A stretch of 64,000 nt of DNA from Lacticaseibacillus hegangensis. GTDB lineage: Bacteria; Bacillota; Bacilli; Lactobacillales; Lactobacillaceae. The stretch is taken from NCBI RefSeq assembly GCF_003946465.1, contig NZ_RHOL01000010.1, positions 21,175-85,174 of the forward strand, given 5' to 3'. The notes below the pieces were generated by a model. That model did not search any database. It saw nothing but the letters and a program-made list of their open reading frames with translations, and was not told the origin of the DNA. Positions within the stretch are counted from its first letter, which is position 1. Each line of letters begins with the position of its first letter. This document shows positions 1 through 10,028 of this stretch, in pieces. The position numbers and the translations under genes were made by a program.

Positions 1-1644
1 TGTGTCGGGGTGATGGACGAAAGCGCCATTCAGCGCGGTAAGGCGGCCGGCACTGGCAACAGTCTGCTATACGTCGGCGCCAAAACCGGGCGTGACGGCA
101 TCAACGGCGCCAGCTTTGCCTCGGCTGAGTTTTCCACAGAGGAGGAAGCAAACCGCTCCGCCGTGCAAGTCGGCGACCCGTTCATGGAAAAGCTGCTGGT
201 TGACGCCTGCCTCGAAGTGACCCGCGACCATCAAGAAGCGTTGGTGGGCATGCAGGACATGGGAGCCGCTGGCCTGGTCTCCTCGACCGTCGAAATGGCC
301 GATAAGGCGGGCTACGGCATGGTGCTCGACTTGGACCTGGTGCCGCAGCGCGAGCCGAACATGACGCCATTTGAGATCATGCTGTCCGAATCGCAGGAGC
401 GCATGATGCTTTGCGTCAAGGCCGGCCGGGAGGATGAAGTCAGCGCCGTGTTCAAGCAGTACGATCTGGACGCCGTGGTCATCGGCCATGTCACCGACGA
501 CGGCCGCTACCGGCTTCTGCAGCACGGCGAAACCGTGTGCGACGTGCCCGTGAGTTTGTTGACCGACGACGCGCCGGTCTACCACCAACAAGGGGTGAAA
601 CCGCAGCGCCTTGCGCACCCAGCCCCTGATTTTGTGCCGGTGGTCACCGATGCCGGCGCCACCTTGAAAACCCTGCTGGCTGACCCCAACGTCGCCGATA
701 AAACCAGCCTGTACCGGCGCTACGACGCGCAGGTGCAAACCAACACCATCGTGGGCCCAGGCGGGGATGCCGCGGTGATTCGCGTGCGCGGCACGCACCG
801 CGCGCTGGCGCTCACGACGGATTCCAACGGGCGTTACCTGGCGCTTGACCCCGAAATTGGTGGGGCCATCACGGTTGCTGAGGCGGCACGTAATCTGGTC
901 GCAACTGGCGCCGAGCCGATCGGCATCACGGACTGCCTCAACTATGGCGATCCGACCAAGCCGGAACAGTTTTACAGCCTGCAGGAATCGGCCAAAGGTA
1001 TTGTGGCCGCGACTAAGGCCCTCAACACGCCGGTGATTTCCGGCAACGTCTCGCTGTATAACGAAACCAACGGCGAGGCCATCGACCCGACCCCAATGAT
1101 CGGCATGGTGGGGCTGATCGAAGACCTGTCGACCATCACCACGCCGCGCTTCAAGGCGGCAGGCGACTTGATCTACCTGCTGGGGGAGACGGGTTCCGAC
1201 TTTAACGGTAGCCTGCTGCAGCAGGTTGAAACCAGCACAGTGGCCGGACAGCTGAGACCCCTGGACCTGAAGCGGGAGCAAGACATCCAGCGGACGGTCC
1301 TGTCGGCGATTCGCCAGCACCTGGTCTCTGCCGCCCATGACATCAGCGATGGCGGCCTGGCTGTGGCGCTGACCGAAATGACGTTTCACACCGGGATTGG
1401 GGCGCAGGTGAAGGTCGCCATGCCCGCCGCGCAATTGTTCAGCGAAACGCAAAGCCGGTTTTTGGTGACGATTCCCCAGGACCAGCAGGCCGCGTTTGAG
1501 ACGCTGGCCGGGGCTGCGGCGACCCTGATTGGCAAGACTGGCGGCCCGCAGCTGGTCGCCTTGGCCGAGGATGGCCGCATTGACGAGCCCATCAGCACGC
1601 TTCAGACCGTTTGGGAGGAGAGCTTACCATGCCTGCTGAAGTAA
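1..1644 (+). CDS. purL: Phosphoribosylformylglycinamidine synthase subunit PurL (5'-truncated by window)
   Basis: Synthetase subunit of FGAM synthase, step 4 of IMP synthesis, converting FGAR to FGAM with ATP and ammonia delivered by PurQ with PurS. The frame is open from base 1, and the first residues ([11 protein letters not shown], then [16 protein letters not shown]) lie inside the N-terminal half of the small-type PurL, so roughly 190 residues are missing to the left. The 547 visible residues carry the second ATP-binding/AIRS-like repeat ([22 protein letters not shown]). The stop lies 13 bases inside purF, whose Shine-Dalgarno is within the purL 3' end, so the two are translationally coupled. 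First gene of the visible part of the purine operon. Confidence 0.96.
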   Translation, partial: CVGVMDESAIQRGKAAGTGNSLLYVGAKTGRDGINGASFASAEFSTEEEANRSAVQVGDPFMEKLLVDACLEVTRDHQEALVGMQDMGAAGLVSSTVEMADKAGYGMVLDLDLVPQREPNMTPFEIMLSESQERMMLCVKAGREDEVSAVFKQYDLDAVVIGHVTDDGRYRLLQHGETVCDVPVSLLTDDAPVYHQQGVKPQRLAHPAPDFVPVVTDAGATLKTLLADPNVADKTSLYRRYDAQVQTNTIVGPGGDAAVIRVRGTHRALALTTDSNGRYLALDPEIGGAITVAEAARNLVATGAEPIGITDCLNYGDPTKPEQFYSLQESAKGIVAATKALNTPVISGNVSLYNETNGEAIDPTPMIGMVGLIEDLSTITTPRFKAAGDLIYLLGETGSDFNGSLLQQVETSTVAGQLRPLDLKREQDIQRTVLSAIRQHLVSAAHDISDGGLAVALTEMTFHTGIGAQVKVAMPAAQLFSETQSRFLVTIPQDQQAAFETLAGAAATLIGKTGGPQLVALAEDGRIDEPISTLQTVWEESLPCLLK

Positions 1645-3086
1645 AAAGTTTGAACGAGGAGTGCGGGGTGTTCGGCGTGTGGGGTGACCCCAATGCCGTG
1701 GACATCACGCACCTGGGCCTGCACACGCTGCAGCACCGCGGCCAAGAAGGCGCGGGGATTGTCGGCCGCACGCCGGCCGGGCTGCGCCGGCACTACGGCT
1801 TTGGCCTGGTGTCTCAGGTGTTTGCCCAGCCGGCCGACCTCATTGCCCTGCGCGGCCCGGCCGCTTTGGGCCATGTGCGTTACGCCACGGCCGGCGGCGC
1901 GATTTTGGAAAACATTCAGCCGCTGCTGTTTCGCTTTTCCGATGGTGCGGTTGCCTTGGCCCACAACGGCAACTTGACCAACGCCGTCAGCCTGCGCGCG
2001 GCGCTGGAGCAAAACGGCGCGATTTTCCAGTCGACCAGCGACACCGAGGTGTTGATGCACCTGCTGCGCCGTAGTCCAAAAAAAACGTTTAAGGGCCAGC
2101 TGATTGATGCCTTGAACCAAGTCCATGGCGGGTTCGCGTTTGCGCTGCTGACTGAGCATGGGCTGTACGCGGCCTGCGATCCCAACGGGTTTCGGCCGCT
2201 GGTGGTCGGCCAGCTGCCCAGCGGCGGCTACGTCATCTGCAGTGAAACCGCGGCGCTGAATGTGGTCGGGGCCGAGTTCATCAAGGATGTGCAGCCCGGC
2301 GAGCTGATCACCGTCACGAACGCCGGCATGACCGCCGAGCAGTACACCACGCACACGCAGCTTGCGGTGTGCTCGATGGAGTACATCTACTTTGCCCGGC
2401 CGGATTCGGAAATCCACGGCGTCAACGTGCACCAGGCGCGGGTGGCCATGGGCAAGCGGCTGGCCCGCGAGCAGCCGGCGGATGGCGATATCGTGGTCGG
2501 GGTGCCCAACTCCGGGCTTTCCGCCGCCATTGGCTACGCCCAGGAAAGCGGGATCCCGTACGAAATGGGCCTGATCAAAAGCCAGTACGTCGCGCGGACC
2601 TTCATTCAGCCGACGCAGGCGCTGCGCGAGCGCAGCGTGCGTCTGAAGCTTTCGGCACTCAAGGCGGTGGTCAACGGCAAGCGGGTCGTCCTCATTGACG
2701 ATTCGGTCGTGCGCGGCACCACCGCCAAGCAGATCGTCCAGCTGCTCAAGGACGCTGGGGCCAAAAGCGTGCACCTGCGGATCGCCAGCCCGCCGCTGCG
2801 CTTTCCGTGCTTTTACGGCATTGACATTCAGTCCACCAAGGAGCTGCTCGCCGCCAATTACAGTGTGGCGGCCATGCGCCAGCTCTTGGGCGTTGAAAGC
2901 CTGGGGTTTTTGTCGGTGGCAGGCTTGGAGGAAAGTGTGAATCTGCAGACGACGGCTCCAAACCGCGGCCTGTGCGTGGCGTATTTTACGGGTAAGTACC
3001 CGACGCCGCTGGATGATTACGCGGCGAATCTAAAAGAAGAGCTGTCGAAGTTGACGCTGAACGTCAAGGAGGTGGCCGCACGATGA
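1629..3086 (+). CDS. purF: Amidophosphoribosyltransferase PurF
   Basis: Commits PRPP to purine synthesis: PRPP plus glutamine gives phosphoribosylamine. The ATG at 1629 was chosen because GGAGGAG sits 9 bases upstream and the product then begins [12 protein letters not shown], matching the Bacillus-type enzyme with an 11-residue propeptide cleaved before nucleophile Cys12. An Ntn-type glutaminase domain (NTxAL-type folding, HRGQEGAG) is followed by the phosphoribosyltransferase domain with the PRPP loop [13 protein letters not shown]. Length 485 residues, normal for the family. It overlaps purL upstream and purM downstream (ATGA). An in-frame ATG at 1611 would add six unlikely residues. Confidence 0.96.
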   Translation: MPAEVKSLNEECGVFGVWGDPNAVDITHLGLHTLQHRGQEGAGIVGRTPAGLRRHYGFGLVSQVFAQPADLIALRGPAALGHVRYATAGGAILENIQPLLFRFSDGAVALAHNGNLTNAVSLRAALEQNGAIFQSTSDTEVLMHLLRRSPKKTFKGQLIDALNQVHGGFAFALLTEHGLYAACDPNGFRPLVVGQLPSGGYVICSETAALNVVGAEFIKDVQPGELITVTNAGMTAEQYTTHTQLAVCSMEYIYFARPDSEIHGVNVHQARVAMGKRLAREQPADGDIVVGVPNSGLSAAIGYAQESGIPYEMGLIKSQYVARTFIQPTQALRERSVRLKLSALKAVVNGKRVVLIDDSVVRGTTAKQIVQLLKDAGAKSVHLRIASPPLRFPCFYGIDIQSTKELLAANYSVAAMRQLLGVESLGFLSVAGLEESVNLQTTAPNRGLCVAYFTGKYPTPLDDYAANLKEELSKLTLNVKEVAAR

Positions 3087-4090
3087 GCCTGAATTACGAG
3101 CAAGCCGGCGTGAATGTTGCGGCCGGCAACGAGGCAGTGTCCCGGATCGCGCCGCTGGCCAAAGCCACTCAGGATCAAAACGTGCTGGGCGACTTGGGCG
3201 GCTTTGCGGCGGCCTACGCGCTGCCCAAGGTCAAGCACCCGGTGCTGCTGTCTGCGACCGACGGAGTGGGGACCAAGCTGTTGCTGGCGCTAGAGTGCGA
3301 TCAGCACGAAACCATTGGCATCGACTTGGTGGCGATGGTGGCTAATGACCTGGTGGCCACCGGCGCCACGCCGCTGTTTTTCCTGGATTACATGGCGACC
3401 GATCAGCTGATTCCCAGCCGCGTTGAGGACGTGGTGCGCGGGATCGCGTACGGCTGCCGCGAGGCGCAAATGAGCCTGATCGGCGGCGAAACGGCGGAGA
3501 TGCCGGGGATGTACCCGCAAAAGCACTACGACCTCGCCGGTTTTGCCGTCGGGTTGGCCTCCCGCGAGCAGCTGCTGCCGCAAGGCGTGGCGGCCGGTGA
3601 TGCGCTGATCGGCCTGCCAAGCAGCGGGGTGCACTCGAACGGCTTCTCCCTGGTGCGGGCGCTGCTGGCCGAAACGAATTTTGGCATGCTGCCGCTGTCC
3701 GACGGTACGGAGATTCGCACCGCACTGTTGACGCCGACGCGGCTGTACGTCAAGCCGATGCTGACCTTGCTTAAGGCCGGCCTGCTGCATGGCGCCGCGC
3801 ACATCACCGGCGGCGGCTTCACCGATAATGTGCCCCGGATGCTGCCCCAAGACTTGGCCGCGCGGTTTGACCCGCAGGCCTGGCAGTGGCCAGAGATTTT
3901 CCAGCGGATTCAAACCGCTGGTGAGCTCAGCGAGGAAGAGATGCGCAAAACGTTCAATTTGGGCATCGGCATGGTGCTCGCAGTGGCGCCTGAGCACGTG
4001 GCGGCGGTGTTAGCCGCCGATCCGCACGCCAAGCGCATCGGTCAAGTGGTGCCGCGCACCCAGGCCGCCGTGGAATGGAGGCGGTCATGA
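3083..4090 (+). CDS. purM: Phosphoribosylformylglycinamidine cyclo-ligase PurM
   Basis: AIR synthetase: ATP-dependent ring closure of FGAM to aminoimidazole ribonucleotide. 335 residues, typical length. It starts NYEQAGVNVAAGNEAV, as PurM proteins do, and carries the family signatures GVGTKLLLA, the glycine-rich GGETAEMPGMY and HSNGFSLVR near the middle, and the TGGGFTDNVPRML motif in the C-terminal half. The ATG overlaps the purF stop by ATGA and the 3' end overlaps purN in the same way, so purF-purM-purN form a tightly coupled translational block. Confidence 0.96.
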   Translation: MSLNYEQAGVNVAAGNEAVSRIAPLAKATQDQNVLGDLGGFAAAYALPKVKHPVLLSATDGVGTKLLLALECDQHETIGIDLVAMVANDLVATGATPLFFLDYMATDQLIPSRVEDVVRGIAYGCREAQMSLIGGETAEMPGMYPQKHYDLAGFAVGLASREQLLPQGVAAGDALIGLPSSGVHSNGFSLVRALLAETNFGMLPLSDGTEIRTALLTPTRLYVKPMLTLLKAGLLHGAAHITGGGFTDNVPRMLPQDLAARFDPQAWQWPEIFQRIQTAGELSEEEMRKTFNLGIGMVLAVAPEHVAAVLAADPHAKRIGQVVPRTQAAVEWRRS

Positions 4091-4656
4091 CGAAACAGTT
4101 GATTGTCTTTGCTTCCGGCACCGGATCGAACTTTGAGGCGCTGGCCGATCATTTCGACCGGACCAAAACGGCGACCATCGTGGCGCTGGTGTGCGATCAA
4201 CCCGGCGCGCCGGTGCTGGCAAAAGCTGCCGCACGCAAGATTCCGGTGATCGCGCTGAACTACCGCGACTACCCCAGCAAGGCCGCGGCCGAGGCGACGC
4301 TGATCGCCCGCTTGCCAGCCTGCGACTTGATTGTGCTCGCCGGCTTCATGCGCATCATCGGCCCCACGATGCTTAACGCGTACCCGAACCGCATCATCAA
4401 CCTACACCCGGCCCTTTTGCCGAGTTTTCCCGGCCGCACCGGCATCGAAGACGCCTTTAATTACGGCGTCAAGGTGACCGGAGTGACCGTTCATTACGTC
4501 GACGCCGGCATCGACTCGGGCAAAATCATCGCCCAGGCGCCGGTGTTGATCAGCGAAGGCACCACGCTGCCCGCGCTGGAAACCGCAATCCATGACGTTG
4601 AGCACCAGCTGCTGCCCCAGACGATTGAGGCACTGATCAAGGAGGAGAAAATCTAG
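4087..4656 (+). CDS. purN: Phosphoribosylglycinamide formyltransferase PurN
   Basis: Transfers the formyl group of 10-formyl-THF to GAR. The ATG at 4087 overlaps the purM stop (ATGA) and gives [16 protein letters not shown], the usual N-terminal phosphate-binding strand-loop; an ATG four codons earlier (4075) is poorer. Catalytic Asn-His pair in [13 protein letters not shown] and the catalytic Asp in [10 protein letters not shown] are present. 189 residues, normal. The stop TAG shares its last G with the GTG start of purH. Confidence 0.95.
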   Translation: MTKQLIVFASGTGSNFEALADHFDRTKTATIVALVCDQPGAPVLAKAAARKIPVIALNYRDYPSKAAAEATLIARLPACDLIVLAGFMRIIGPTMLNAYPNRIINLHPALLPSFPGRTGIEDAFNYGVKVTGVTVHYVDAGIDSGKIIAQAPVLISEGTTLPALETAIHDVEHQLLPQTIEALIKEEKI

Positions 4657-6179
4657 TGAAACGCGCATTGTTAAGTGTGTCCGACAAAACTGGCCTAGTC
4701 GAATTTGCTGAAGGATTGATTGCCCGCGGGTTTGAACTGGTGTCCACCGGCGGCACCAAAGCGGCCTTGGCGCAAGCTGGCCTTGCCGTGACCGGGGTGG
4801 AGGCTGTGACCGGGTTTCCCGAAATGCTGGACGGCCGGGTGAAGACCTTGCATCCGAAGATTCATGCCGGTATTTTGGCCAAACGCGACGACCCGGCGCA
4901 CATGGCGGCGCTGGCCGAACATGACATTCAGCCGATCGACCTAGTGTGCGTGAACCTGTACCCGTTTGCCGAAACGATTGCCAAGCCAGAAACGACCCGC
5001 GCCCAAGCCATCGAGCAAATCGACATCGGCGGCCCCAGCGCTTTGCGCGCCGCGGCCAAAAACGCGGCCAGTGTCTGGGCCGTGGCCGATCCCGCCGATT
5101 ACCAGCGGGTCCTGACTGGGCTGGACGAAAGCGACGCAGGACTGCGCACGCAGCTGGCGGCCAAGGTGTTTCAAATCACGGCGGCCTATGATGCGCAGAT
5201 CGCCGCGTACCTGGATCCCGAACCCTTCCCGCAGCAGTTCACCCCGACTTTTAGCAAGGTGCAGAGCCTGCGTTACGGTGAAAACAGTCACCAGCAGGCC
5301 GCCTTTTACGGCGCGCCGGATGCGCCGGCCGAATCGCTGGTCAACGCCAAGCAGCTGCACGGCAAGGAACTGTCCTTCAACAATATCCGCGATGCCGACG
5401 CCGCCTTAGCCATGGTCAATGAGTATCAGGAACCGACCGTGGTCGCCCTCAAACACATGAACCCGTGCGGCATTGGGCAGGGGGCAACGATTGAAGAAGC
5501 CTGGGACAAGGCCTATGAAGCCGACCCCATGTCCATTTTCGGGGGCATCATCGCGCTGAACCGCCCGGTCGACTTGGCCACTGCGGAGAAGATGCATGCG
5601 CTGTTTTTGGAGATCATCATGGCGCCAAGCTTTGACGACGATGCCTACGCCGTTTTGGCTAAGAAGAAAAATGTGCGGCTTTTGACCATCACCCTGGCCG
5701 GTGGTGCCTTGCCGGAGCGCGTTGAAACCGTCGCGGTCAACGGTGGGGTGCTGCGGCAAACCACCGATACGAAGATCGAAACGGCGGCCGACCTGACCGT
5801 GGTGACCAAGGTCCAGCCGACCGAAGAGCAGATCGCCTCGCTGCTCTTTGCCCAGCAGGTGGTCAAGCACGTGAAAAGTAATGCTATCGTCGTCGCCAAA
5901 AAAGGCCAGACCCTGGGCATTGGCGCCGGCCAGATGAACCGGATCGGGTCGGTGGAAATCGCACTCACGCAGGCCCAGCAGAACAAAAACTTTGCGGGGG
6001 CCGTGATGGCCTCAGACGCCTTTTTCCCGATGGACGACTGCGTGGAATACGCGGCGCAGCATGACATCAAGGCGATTATTCAACCCGGCGGTTCGATTAA
6101 AGACAAGGATTCGATCGCCATGGCCGACAAGTACGGCATTGCGATGGTGACGACCGGCGTGCGGCACTTCCGCCACTAA
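4656..6179 (+). CDS. purH: Bifunctional AICAR transformylase / IMP cyclohydrolase PurH
   Basis: Last two steps of IMP synthesis. The start is GTG at 4656 within TAGTG, overlapping the purN stop by one base, with GGAGGAG about 8 bases upstream. 507 residues. The N-terminal MGS-like cyclohydrolase domain (about 1-190: [23 protein letters not shown]) is followed by the AICAR transformylase domain with [15 protein letters not shown], the catalytic Lys-His in [10 protein letters not shown], and [11 protein letters not shown] and FFPMDDCVE near the C-terminus. Part of the purL-D operon. Confidence 0.96.
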   Translation: MKRALLSVSDKTGLVEFAEGLIARGFELVSTGGTKAALAQAGLAVTGVEAVTGFPEMLDGRVKTLHPKIHAGILAKRDDPAHMAALAEHDIQPIDLVCVNLYPFAETIAKPETTRAQAIEQIDIGGPSALRAAAKNAASVWAVADPADYQRVLTGLDESDAGLRTQLAAKVFQITAAYDAQIAAYLDPEPFPQQFTPTFSKVQSLRYGENSHQQAAFYGAPDAPAESLVNAKQLHGKELSFNNIRDADAALAMVNEYQEPTVVALKHMNPCGIGQGATIEEAWDKAYEADPMSIFGGIIALNRPVDLATAEKMHALFLEIIMAPSFDDDAYAVLAKKKNVRLLTITLAGGALPERVETVAVNGGVLRQTTDTKIETAADLTVVTKVQPTEEQIASLLFAQQVVKHVKSNAIVVAKKGQTLGIGAGQMNRIGSVEIALTQAQQNKNFAGAVMASDAFFPMDDCVEYAAQHDIKAIIQPGGSIKDKDSIAMADKYGIAMVTTGVRHFRH

Positions 6180-6189
6180 GGAGGCTTGT

Positions 6190-7425
6190 ATGGTCAATGT
6201 GTTGGTGATCGGCCAAGGGGGCCGGGAAAGTGCGCTCGGGCGGGCGTTCTTGCGCTCGCCGCAGGTGGGGCAAGTGTTCGTGGCACCGGGCAATGCCGGG
6301 ATGCCACTGATCGGGCTGACACCGGTGGCGATCAACGAATCGGAAACCGCCGCGCTCATTGCCTTTGCCAGGACTCACGTGGCGCTGACTTTTGTCGGCC
6401 CCGAACAGCCGCTGGCCGGTGGCATCGTGGACGCGTTTGAAGCGGCGGGCCTGCCGGTGTTTGGCCCGACCAAGGCACTGGCCCAGCTGGAAAGCAGCAA
6501 AACTTTTGCCAAGGCCTTCATGGCGCGGCACCATTTGCCCACCGCGCAGGCACTGACGGTTCATTCGCTGCCAGAAGCGCAAACCGCGCTGGCCAAGTTC
6601 GGTGCCCCCATTGTCATCAAGGCAGATGGGCTGGCGGCCGGCAAGGGCGTGACCGTGGCGCAAACGCTGGCCGCGGCGCAGGCGGCGGTGACCAAGCTTT
6701 ACGCCGCTGACGCTCAAACTCCGGTGCTGCTGGAGGAGTACCTGCAAGGCGAAGAGGCGTCGGTTTTGGCGATGTTCAACGGGCCAAAGCGGGTGCTGTT
6801 CCCCCTGGCCCAAGACCACAAGCGGCGCTTTGATGGCGACGCTGGGCCCAACACCGGCGGCATGGGGGCGTACAGCCCAACGCCGCAGTTCAGCGCGGCG
6901 CAGCAAACAGCCGCCGGTGACTTGGTGGATCAAACCTTGGCCGGCATGGCGGCAGACGGGCTCAGCGGCTGTGGGGTGCTGTACGTCGGTCTGATGTTTA
7001 CCGCCGCTGGGCCAAAGATTCTCGAGTACAACCTGCGCTTCGGGGATCCCGAAACCCAGGTGCTTCTGCCCCAGGTAGAAAACGATTTTTATCAGCTGAC
7101 TCTGGACCTTTTGGCCGGGAAGGCCGAACCGCTCAAGTTGGACGGGCACACGTACTGCGGGGTGGTGGCGGTGGATCCGGCGTACCCGGGGGCTGGGCAT
7201 CCATATCCGCTGGTGGTGCCCGATGCTGAGCAACTGAAGTACTGGGTGCCCGCCGGCGTCGCCGAAATGGCAGGTGGGCTGGTGAGCAGCGGCGGCCGTA
7301 TTTTCGCGGTGATCGGCGAAGGCGCAGACTTAGCCGAGGCTCAGCGTCAGGCGTACGCGCGCATGCAGCCGCTGCAAGGCGCTTTGGCCACACGCAGTGA
7401 TATTGGGGCCAAGGGCCTAGCCTAA
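6190..7425 (+). CDS. purD: Phosphoribosylamine-glycine ligase PurD
   Basis: GAR synthetase, step 2 of purine synthesis, joining glycine to phosphoribosylamine with ATP. AAGGAGG lies 6 bases before the ATG. 411 residues with the N-terminal Rossmann-like domain (VLVIGQGGRESALG), ATP-grasp domain (IVIKADGLAAGKGV, LLEEYLQGEEAS, DAGPNTGGMGAYSP) and the metal-binding segment FGDPETQVLLP. Last gene of the operon; an intrinsic terminator follows within a few bases. Confidence 0.96.
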   Translation: MVNVLVIGQGGRESALGRAFLRSPQVGQVFVAPGNAGMPLIGLTPVAINESETAALIAFARTHVALTFVGPEQPLAGGIVDAFEAAGLPVFGPTKALAQLESSKTFAKAFMARHHLPTAQALTVHSLPEAQTALAKFGAPIVIKADGLAAGKGVTVAQTLAAAQAAVTKLYAADAQTPVLLEEYLQGEEASVLAMFNGPKRVLFPLAQDHKRRFDGDAGPNTGGMGAYSPTPQFSAAQQTAAGDLVDQTLAGMAADGLSGCGVLYVGLMFTAAGPKILEYNLRFGDPETQVLLPQVENDFYQLTLDLLAGKAEPLKLDGHTYCGVVAVDPAYPGAGHPYPLVVPDAEQLKYWVPAGVAEMAGGLVSSGGRIFAVIGEGADLAEAQRQAYARMQPLQGALATRSDIGAKGLA

Positions 7426-7427
7426 TT

Positions 7428-7473
7428 AAAAAGTGTGCGACCACCATATCCATGGCGATCGCACACTTTTTTT
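7428..7473 (+). terminator. Rho-independent terminator of the purine operon
   Basis: Perfect 13-bp inverted repeat: AAAAAGTGTGCGA, an 18-base loop, then TCGCACACTTTTT, ending in a run of Ts. It begins two bases after the purD stop. The A/T symmetry makes it potentially bidirectional. Confidence 0.92.
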
Positions 7474-7540
7474 GACTTTCGCCACTATATCTTGGGGGTC
7501 GGCTGTGGTAGCATTGAAACTATGGAATGGAGTGAGCAAG

Positions 7541-8119
7541 ATGGCCCAAACAAGATTACCCAACAATCCTAAACCCAAGGAGTGGCTCGCGTCCGACCTG
7601 TCGCTACAGTACGTGGCCAGCTATAAGCCGTTCGTGTTTGTCGATGGTGAAGGCGTGCGGTGCAGTATTTACGTGTCCGGGTGCCGCTTTAACTGCCCGG
7701 GCTGCTACAACAAGGTCGCCCAGAATTTTCACTACGGCACGCCGTACACGCAGGAGCTGGAGGATCGCATCATCATGGACCTCAGCCAGAGCTACGTGCA
7801 GGGCCTGACGCTGCTGGGCGGCGAGCCGTTTTTGAACACGCAGGTCTGCCTGCGCCTGTGCCGGCGAGTGCGCCAGGAGTTCGGCCACACCAAGGACATC
7901 TGGAGCTGGACTGGGTACACCTGGGACGAGCTGATGCAGGAGTCCGACGACAAGCTTGAGCTGCTGAACATGCTTGACATTCTGGTCGACGGCCGCTTCC
8001 TGGAAGCGAAAAAGGACCTGACGCTGCAGTTTCGCGGTAGCTCCAACCAGCGCATCATCGACGTGCCAGCCTCTCTCAAGACGGGTTCCGTCCAGATCTG
8101 GAAGAACCTTGTGAGGTAA
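7541..8119 (+). CDS. nrdG: Anaerobic ribonucleotide reductase activating protein NrdG
   Basis: Radical SAM enzyme that installs the glycyl radical on class III ribonucleotide reductase (NrdD), permitting dNTP synthesis without oxygen. 192 residues with the cluster motif C-x3-C-x2-C at Cys48, Cys52 and Cys55 (CRFNCPGC) and the SAM-contacting GGEP (LLGGEPFLN). ATG 7541 was chosen because GGAGTGA is 5-6 bases upstream and the product starts like other NrdG proteins; the 36-codon in-frame extension upstream runs back into the terminator. Unusually, no nrdD is adjacent: the gene stands alone between two terminators. The NrdR repressor gene lies about 36 kb downstream. Confidence 0.92.
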   Translation: MAQTRLPNNPKPKEWLASDLSLQYVASYKPFVFVDGEGVRCSIYVSGCRFNCPGCYNKVAQNFHYGTPYTQELEDRIIMDLSQSYVQGLTLLGGEPFLNTQVCLRLCRRVRQEFGHTKDIWSWTGYTWDELMQESDDKLELLNMLDILVDGRFLEAKKDLTLQFRGSSNQRIIDVPASLKTGSVQIWKNLVR

Positions 8120-8121
8120 TC

Positions 8122-8158
8122 AAAAAGCCGCGCGGAAATTTTTTCCGCGCGGCTTTTT
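8122..8158. terminator. Bidirectional terminator between nrdG and the minus-strand kinase gene
   Basis: Inverted repeat AAAAAGCCGCGCGGAAA / TTTTCCGCGCGGCTTTTT with an almost symmetric A-run and T-run, located between two convergent genes. The minus-strand kinase stop codon starts inside its right arm. Confidence 0.92.
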
Positions 8159-9218
8159 AGTGCTTGACGGCCGGCTTGGCCAGCGTTGTCCCACTTTCCC
8201 CGTAAAAGCTGAGGTGAGGAAAGTGGATCGTGACGGCCGTGCCTTGGTCGACGGTTGAGGTGATGGTCAGATGATGGCCGAGCTTTTGGCTCAGCTGGTC
8301 GGCCAGGTACAGGCCGAGGCCGGTGGAGCGCTGGTTGGCGTTGCGGCCATTGGTGCCGGTGAAGCCTTTTTCAAAGACGCGGTGCAGCTCGTCTGACGGG
8401 ATGCCGATGCCGGTGTCTTCAATGGTCAGCGTCGCCTCGGTGGGGGCGTCCGCAATGGTGGCGGTGACTTGGCCGCCTGGCGCGGTGTACTTTAAGGCGT
8501 TGGACACCAGCTGGCCCAGGATGAACCGCAGCCACTTTTCGTCGGTGACGACGGTCAAGGAGTCGCCGTTCAAGGCAAAACTGATGCGCCGGTCGATGAA
8601 GCTGTTGCGCTGGTCGACGATCACGCCGTCGACCAGGGGCTTGAGGTCATACTCGCGCAGCAGGTAATCCTTGGAGAAGCTGTCCAGCCGTGAGTAGTAC
8701 AGCACTTGCTCGACGTAAAAGTTGATCTTGTCCAGCTGTAGCGCCAGCTCGTCCAGCGGTTTTTCCGGGGCCTTGCCGTCCAGACTGTCCTGAAGCAGGC
8801 CGGCGGCGGCCAGCGGCACCTTGATCTCGTGCACCCACGAGTCGATGAAGGCCTTTTGGTCCTGCTGGCGGGCAATCAGCTCGGATTGAGCCTGGCGGTG
8901 TTCGCGCAGCACGTGGTTATAGGCCTCGATGATTGCGGCGCGCTCGTGGTTGCTGCTGGCCGCCAGCGGCCAGTCCAGCGCCTCGACGCCGGCTTCAGTG
9001 CGGTCGGTGAAGGCCTTGACCCACTTTTTCGTGCGAGTGTAGTGCCACACCAGCAGGACCGCGGCGAAACCGGTGATCAGCACGGCCATGTACAAAAGCG
9101 TGTCCCACCGCACGCGCTGGCGCGGGTCCAGCCACAAGCCAAAGCACAGCAGCGCCAGGCCGATAACATACCACGCGATGCCCGCCAGGTGGTCGTGCAA
9201 GTATTGTTTAAACGTCAT
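8157..9218 (-). CDS. Intramembrane-sensing histidine kinase, BceS type
   Basis: 353-residue sensor kinase of the small BceS/GraS family: two N-terminal membrane helices (about 12-30 and 42-58) with almost no extracellular loop, then a DHp domain with phospho-acceptor His130 in SWVHEIKVPL and a C-terminal HATPase domain (N-box QLVSNALKYT, G-boxes EDTGIGIP and STGLGLYL). Kinases of this family do not sense drugs alone but through the partner BceAB transporter, which is encoded divergently next door. The start directly follows the stop of the regulator gene, so the two are cotranscribed. Confidence 0.9.
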   Translation of the reverse strand: MTFKQYLHDHLAGIAWYVIGLALLCFGLWLDPRQRVRWDTLLYMAVLITGFAAVLLVWHYTRTKKWVKAFTDRTEAGVEALDWPLAASSNHERAAIIEAYNHVLREHRQAQSELIARQQDQKAFIDSWVHEIKVPLAAAGLLQDSLDGKAPEKPLDELALQLDKINFYVEQVLYYSRLDSFSKDYLLREYDLKPLVDGVIVDQRNSFIDRRISFALNGDSLTVVTDEKWLRFILGQLVSNALKYTAPGGQVTATIADAPTEATLTIEDTGIGIPSDELHRVFEKGFTGTNGRNANQRSTGLGLYLADQLSQKLGHHLTITSTVDQGTAVTIHFPHLSFYGESGTTLAKPAVKH

Positions 9219-9893
9219 TTATTTCACCATGTATCCTTGGCCGACCTTGGTTTGGATGTAATCCGGCAGTCCGGCAGCTTCAATTTTCTTGCGCAGCCGG
9301 TTGATGTTGACGGTCAGCGTGTTGTCGTCGACAAAGCGCTCATCGGTCCACAGGTCCTTGAGCAGGCGCGAGCGGCTGATGACGCTGCCGTGTGCGCGCA
9401 TCAGCAGCTGCAGGAGCTTGTACTCGTTTTTGGACAGGTTGATCTCCTCGTTGTTGACATAGGCCATGCCGGTTTTAAAATCGAGCGTCAACCCGTTCAC
9501 GGTCAAAGAGGACCCGCCGGCGTCCTGGTAGTTGTAGGTGCGGCGCAGCAGGGCGTTGATTTTGGCGATCAGGACCTCCATGGCGAAGGGCTTTTCCACA
9601 AAGTCGTCGGCGCCGAGGTTCATTGCCATCACCATGTCCATGTTGGTGTTGCGGCTGGAGATGAAAATCACCGGCACCTGCGAGGCGTCGCGGATTTTTT
9701 GGACCCAGTAGTAGCCGTCGCGGACGGGTAAATTGATGTCCAGCAGGACCAGGTCGGGTTGCGTCTCCTGAAACTGGTCGAACACGCGGTTGAAGTCAGT
9801 CACTGTGCTCGCTTGGTACTCCCATTTGTTGAGCGCGGCCGCGATCAGGTCGGCAATGGTGCGGTCATCTTCCACAATCATGATTTTGAACAT
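9219..9893 (-). CDS. OmpR-family response regulator, BceR type
   Basis: 224 residues: receiver domain with phospho-acceptor Asp52 in LVLLDINLP, acidic pair VEDD at 8-10, Lys in VEKPF, then an OmpR/PhoB winged-helix DNA-binding domain (KNEYKLLQLL, TVNINRLRKKI). Start ATG 9893, preceded by GGAGGC; a longer in-frame start 17 codons upstream lacks a ribosome binding site. It presumably activates the divergent ABC transporter operon starting at 10029; the 135-base divergent intergenic region would hold its binding site, but I could not define a convincing repeat there. Confidence 0.9.
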   Translation of the reverse strand: MFKIMIVEDDRTIADLIAAALNKWEYQASTVTDFNRVFDQFQETQPDLVLLDINLPVRDGYYWVQKIRDASQVPVIFISSRNTNMDMVMAMNLGADDFVEKPFAMEVLIAKINALLRRTYNYQDAGGSSLTVNGLTLDFKTGMAYVNNEEINLSKNEYKLLQLLMRAHGSVISRSRLLKDLWTDERFVDDNTLTVNINRLRKKIEAAGLPDYIQTKVGQGYMVK

Positions 9894-10028
9894 GTCTAGG
9901 CCTCCGTTCTTAATTGTATGGTAGCGGTTTGCGTGCGGCTGCACAAGCGCCTAACAGTATCGCAAGGTGACCAGCCGCAGCCCCCCGTTTCTGGTATTAT
10001 GGACGAAAAGAGGCAGGGAGGCGAGCAC

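Noticed and set aside
67..1452. Long open frame antisense to purL
   Set aside because: High-GC codon usage leaves long antisense frames open; the product is rich in His, Arg and Gly with no domain, and purL on the other strand is certain.
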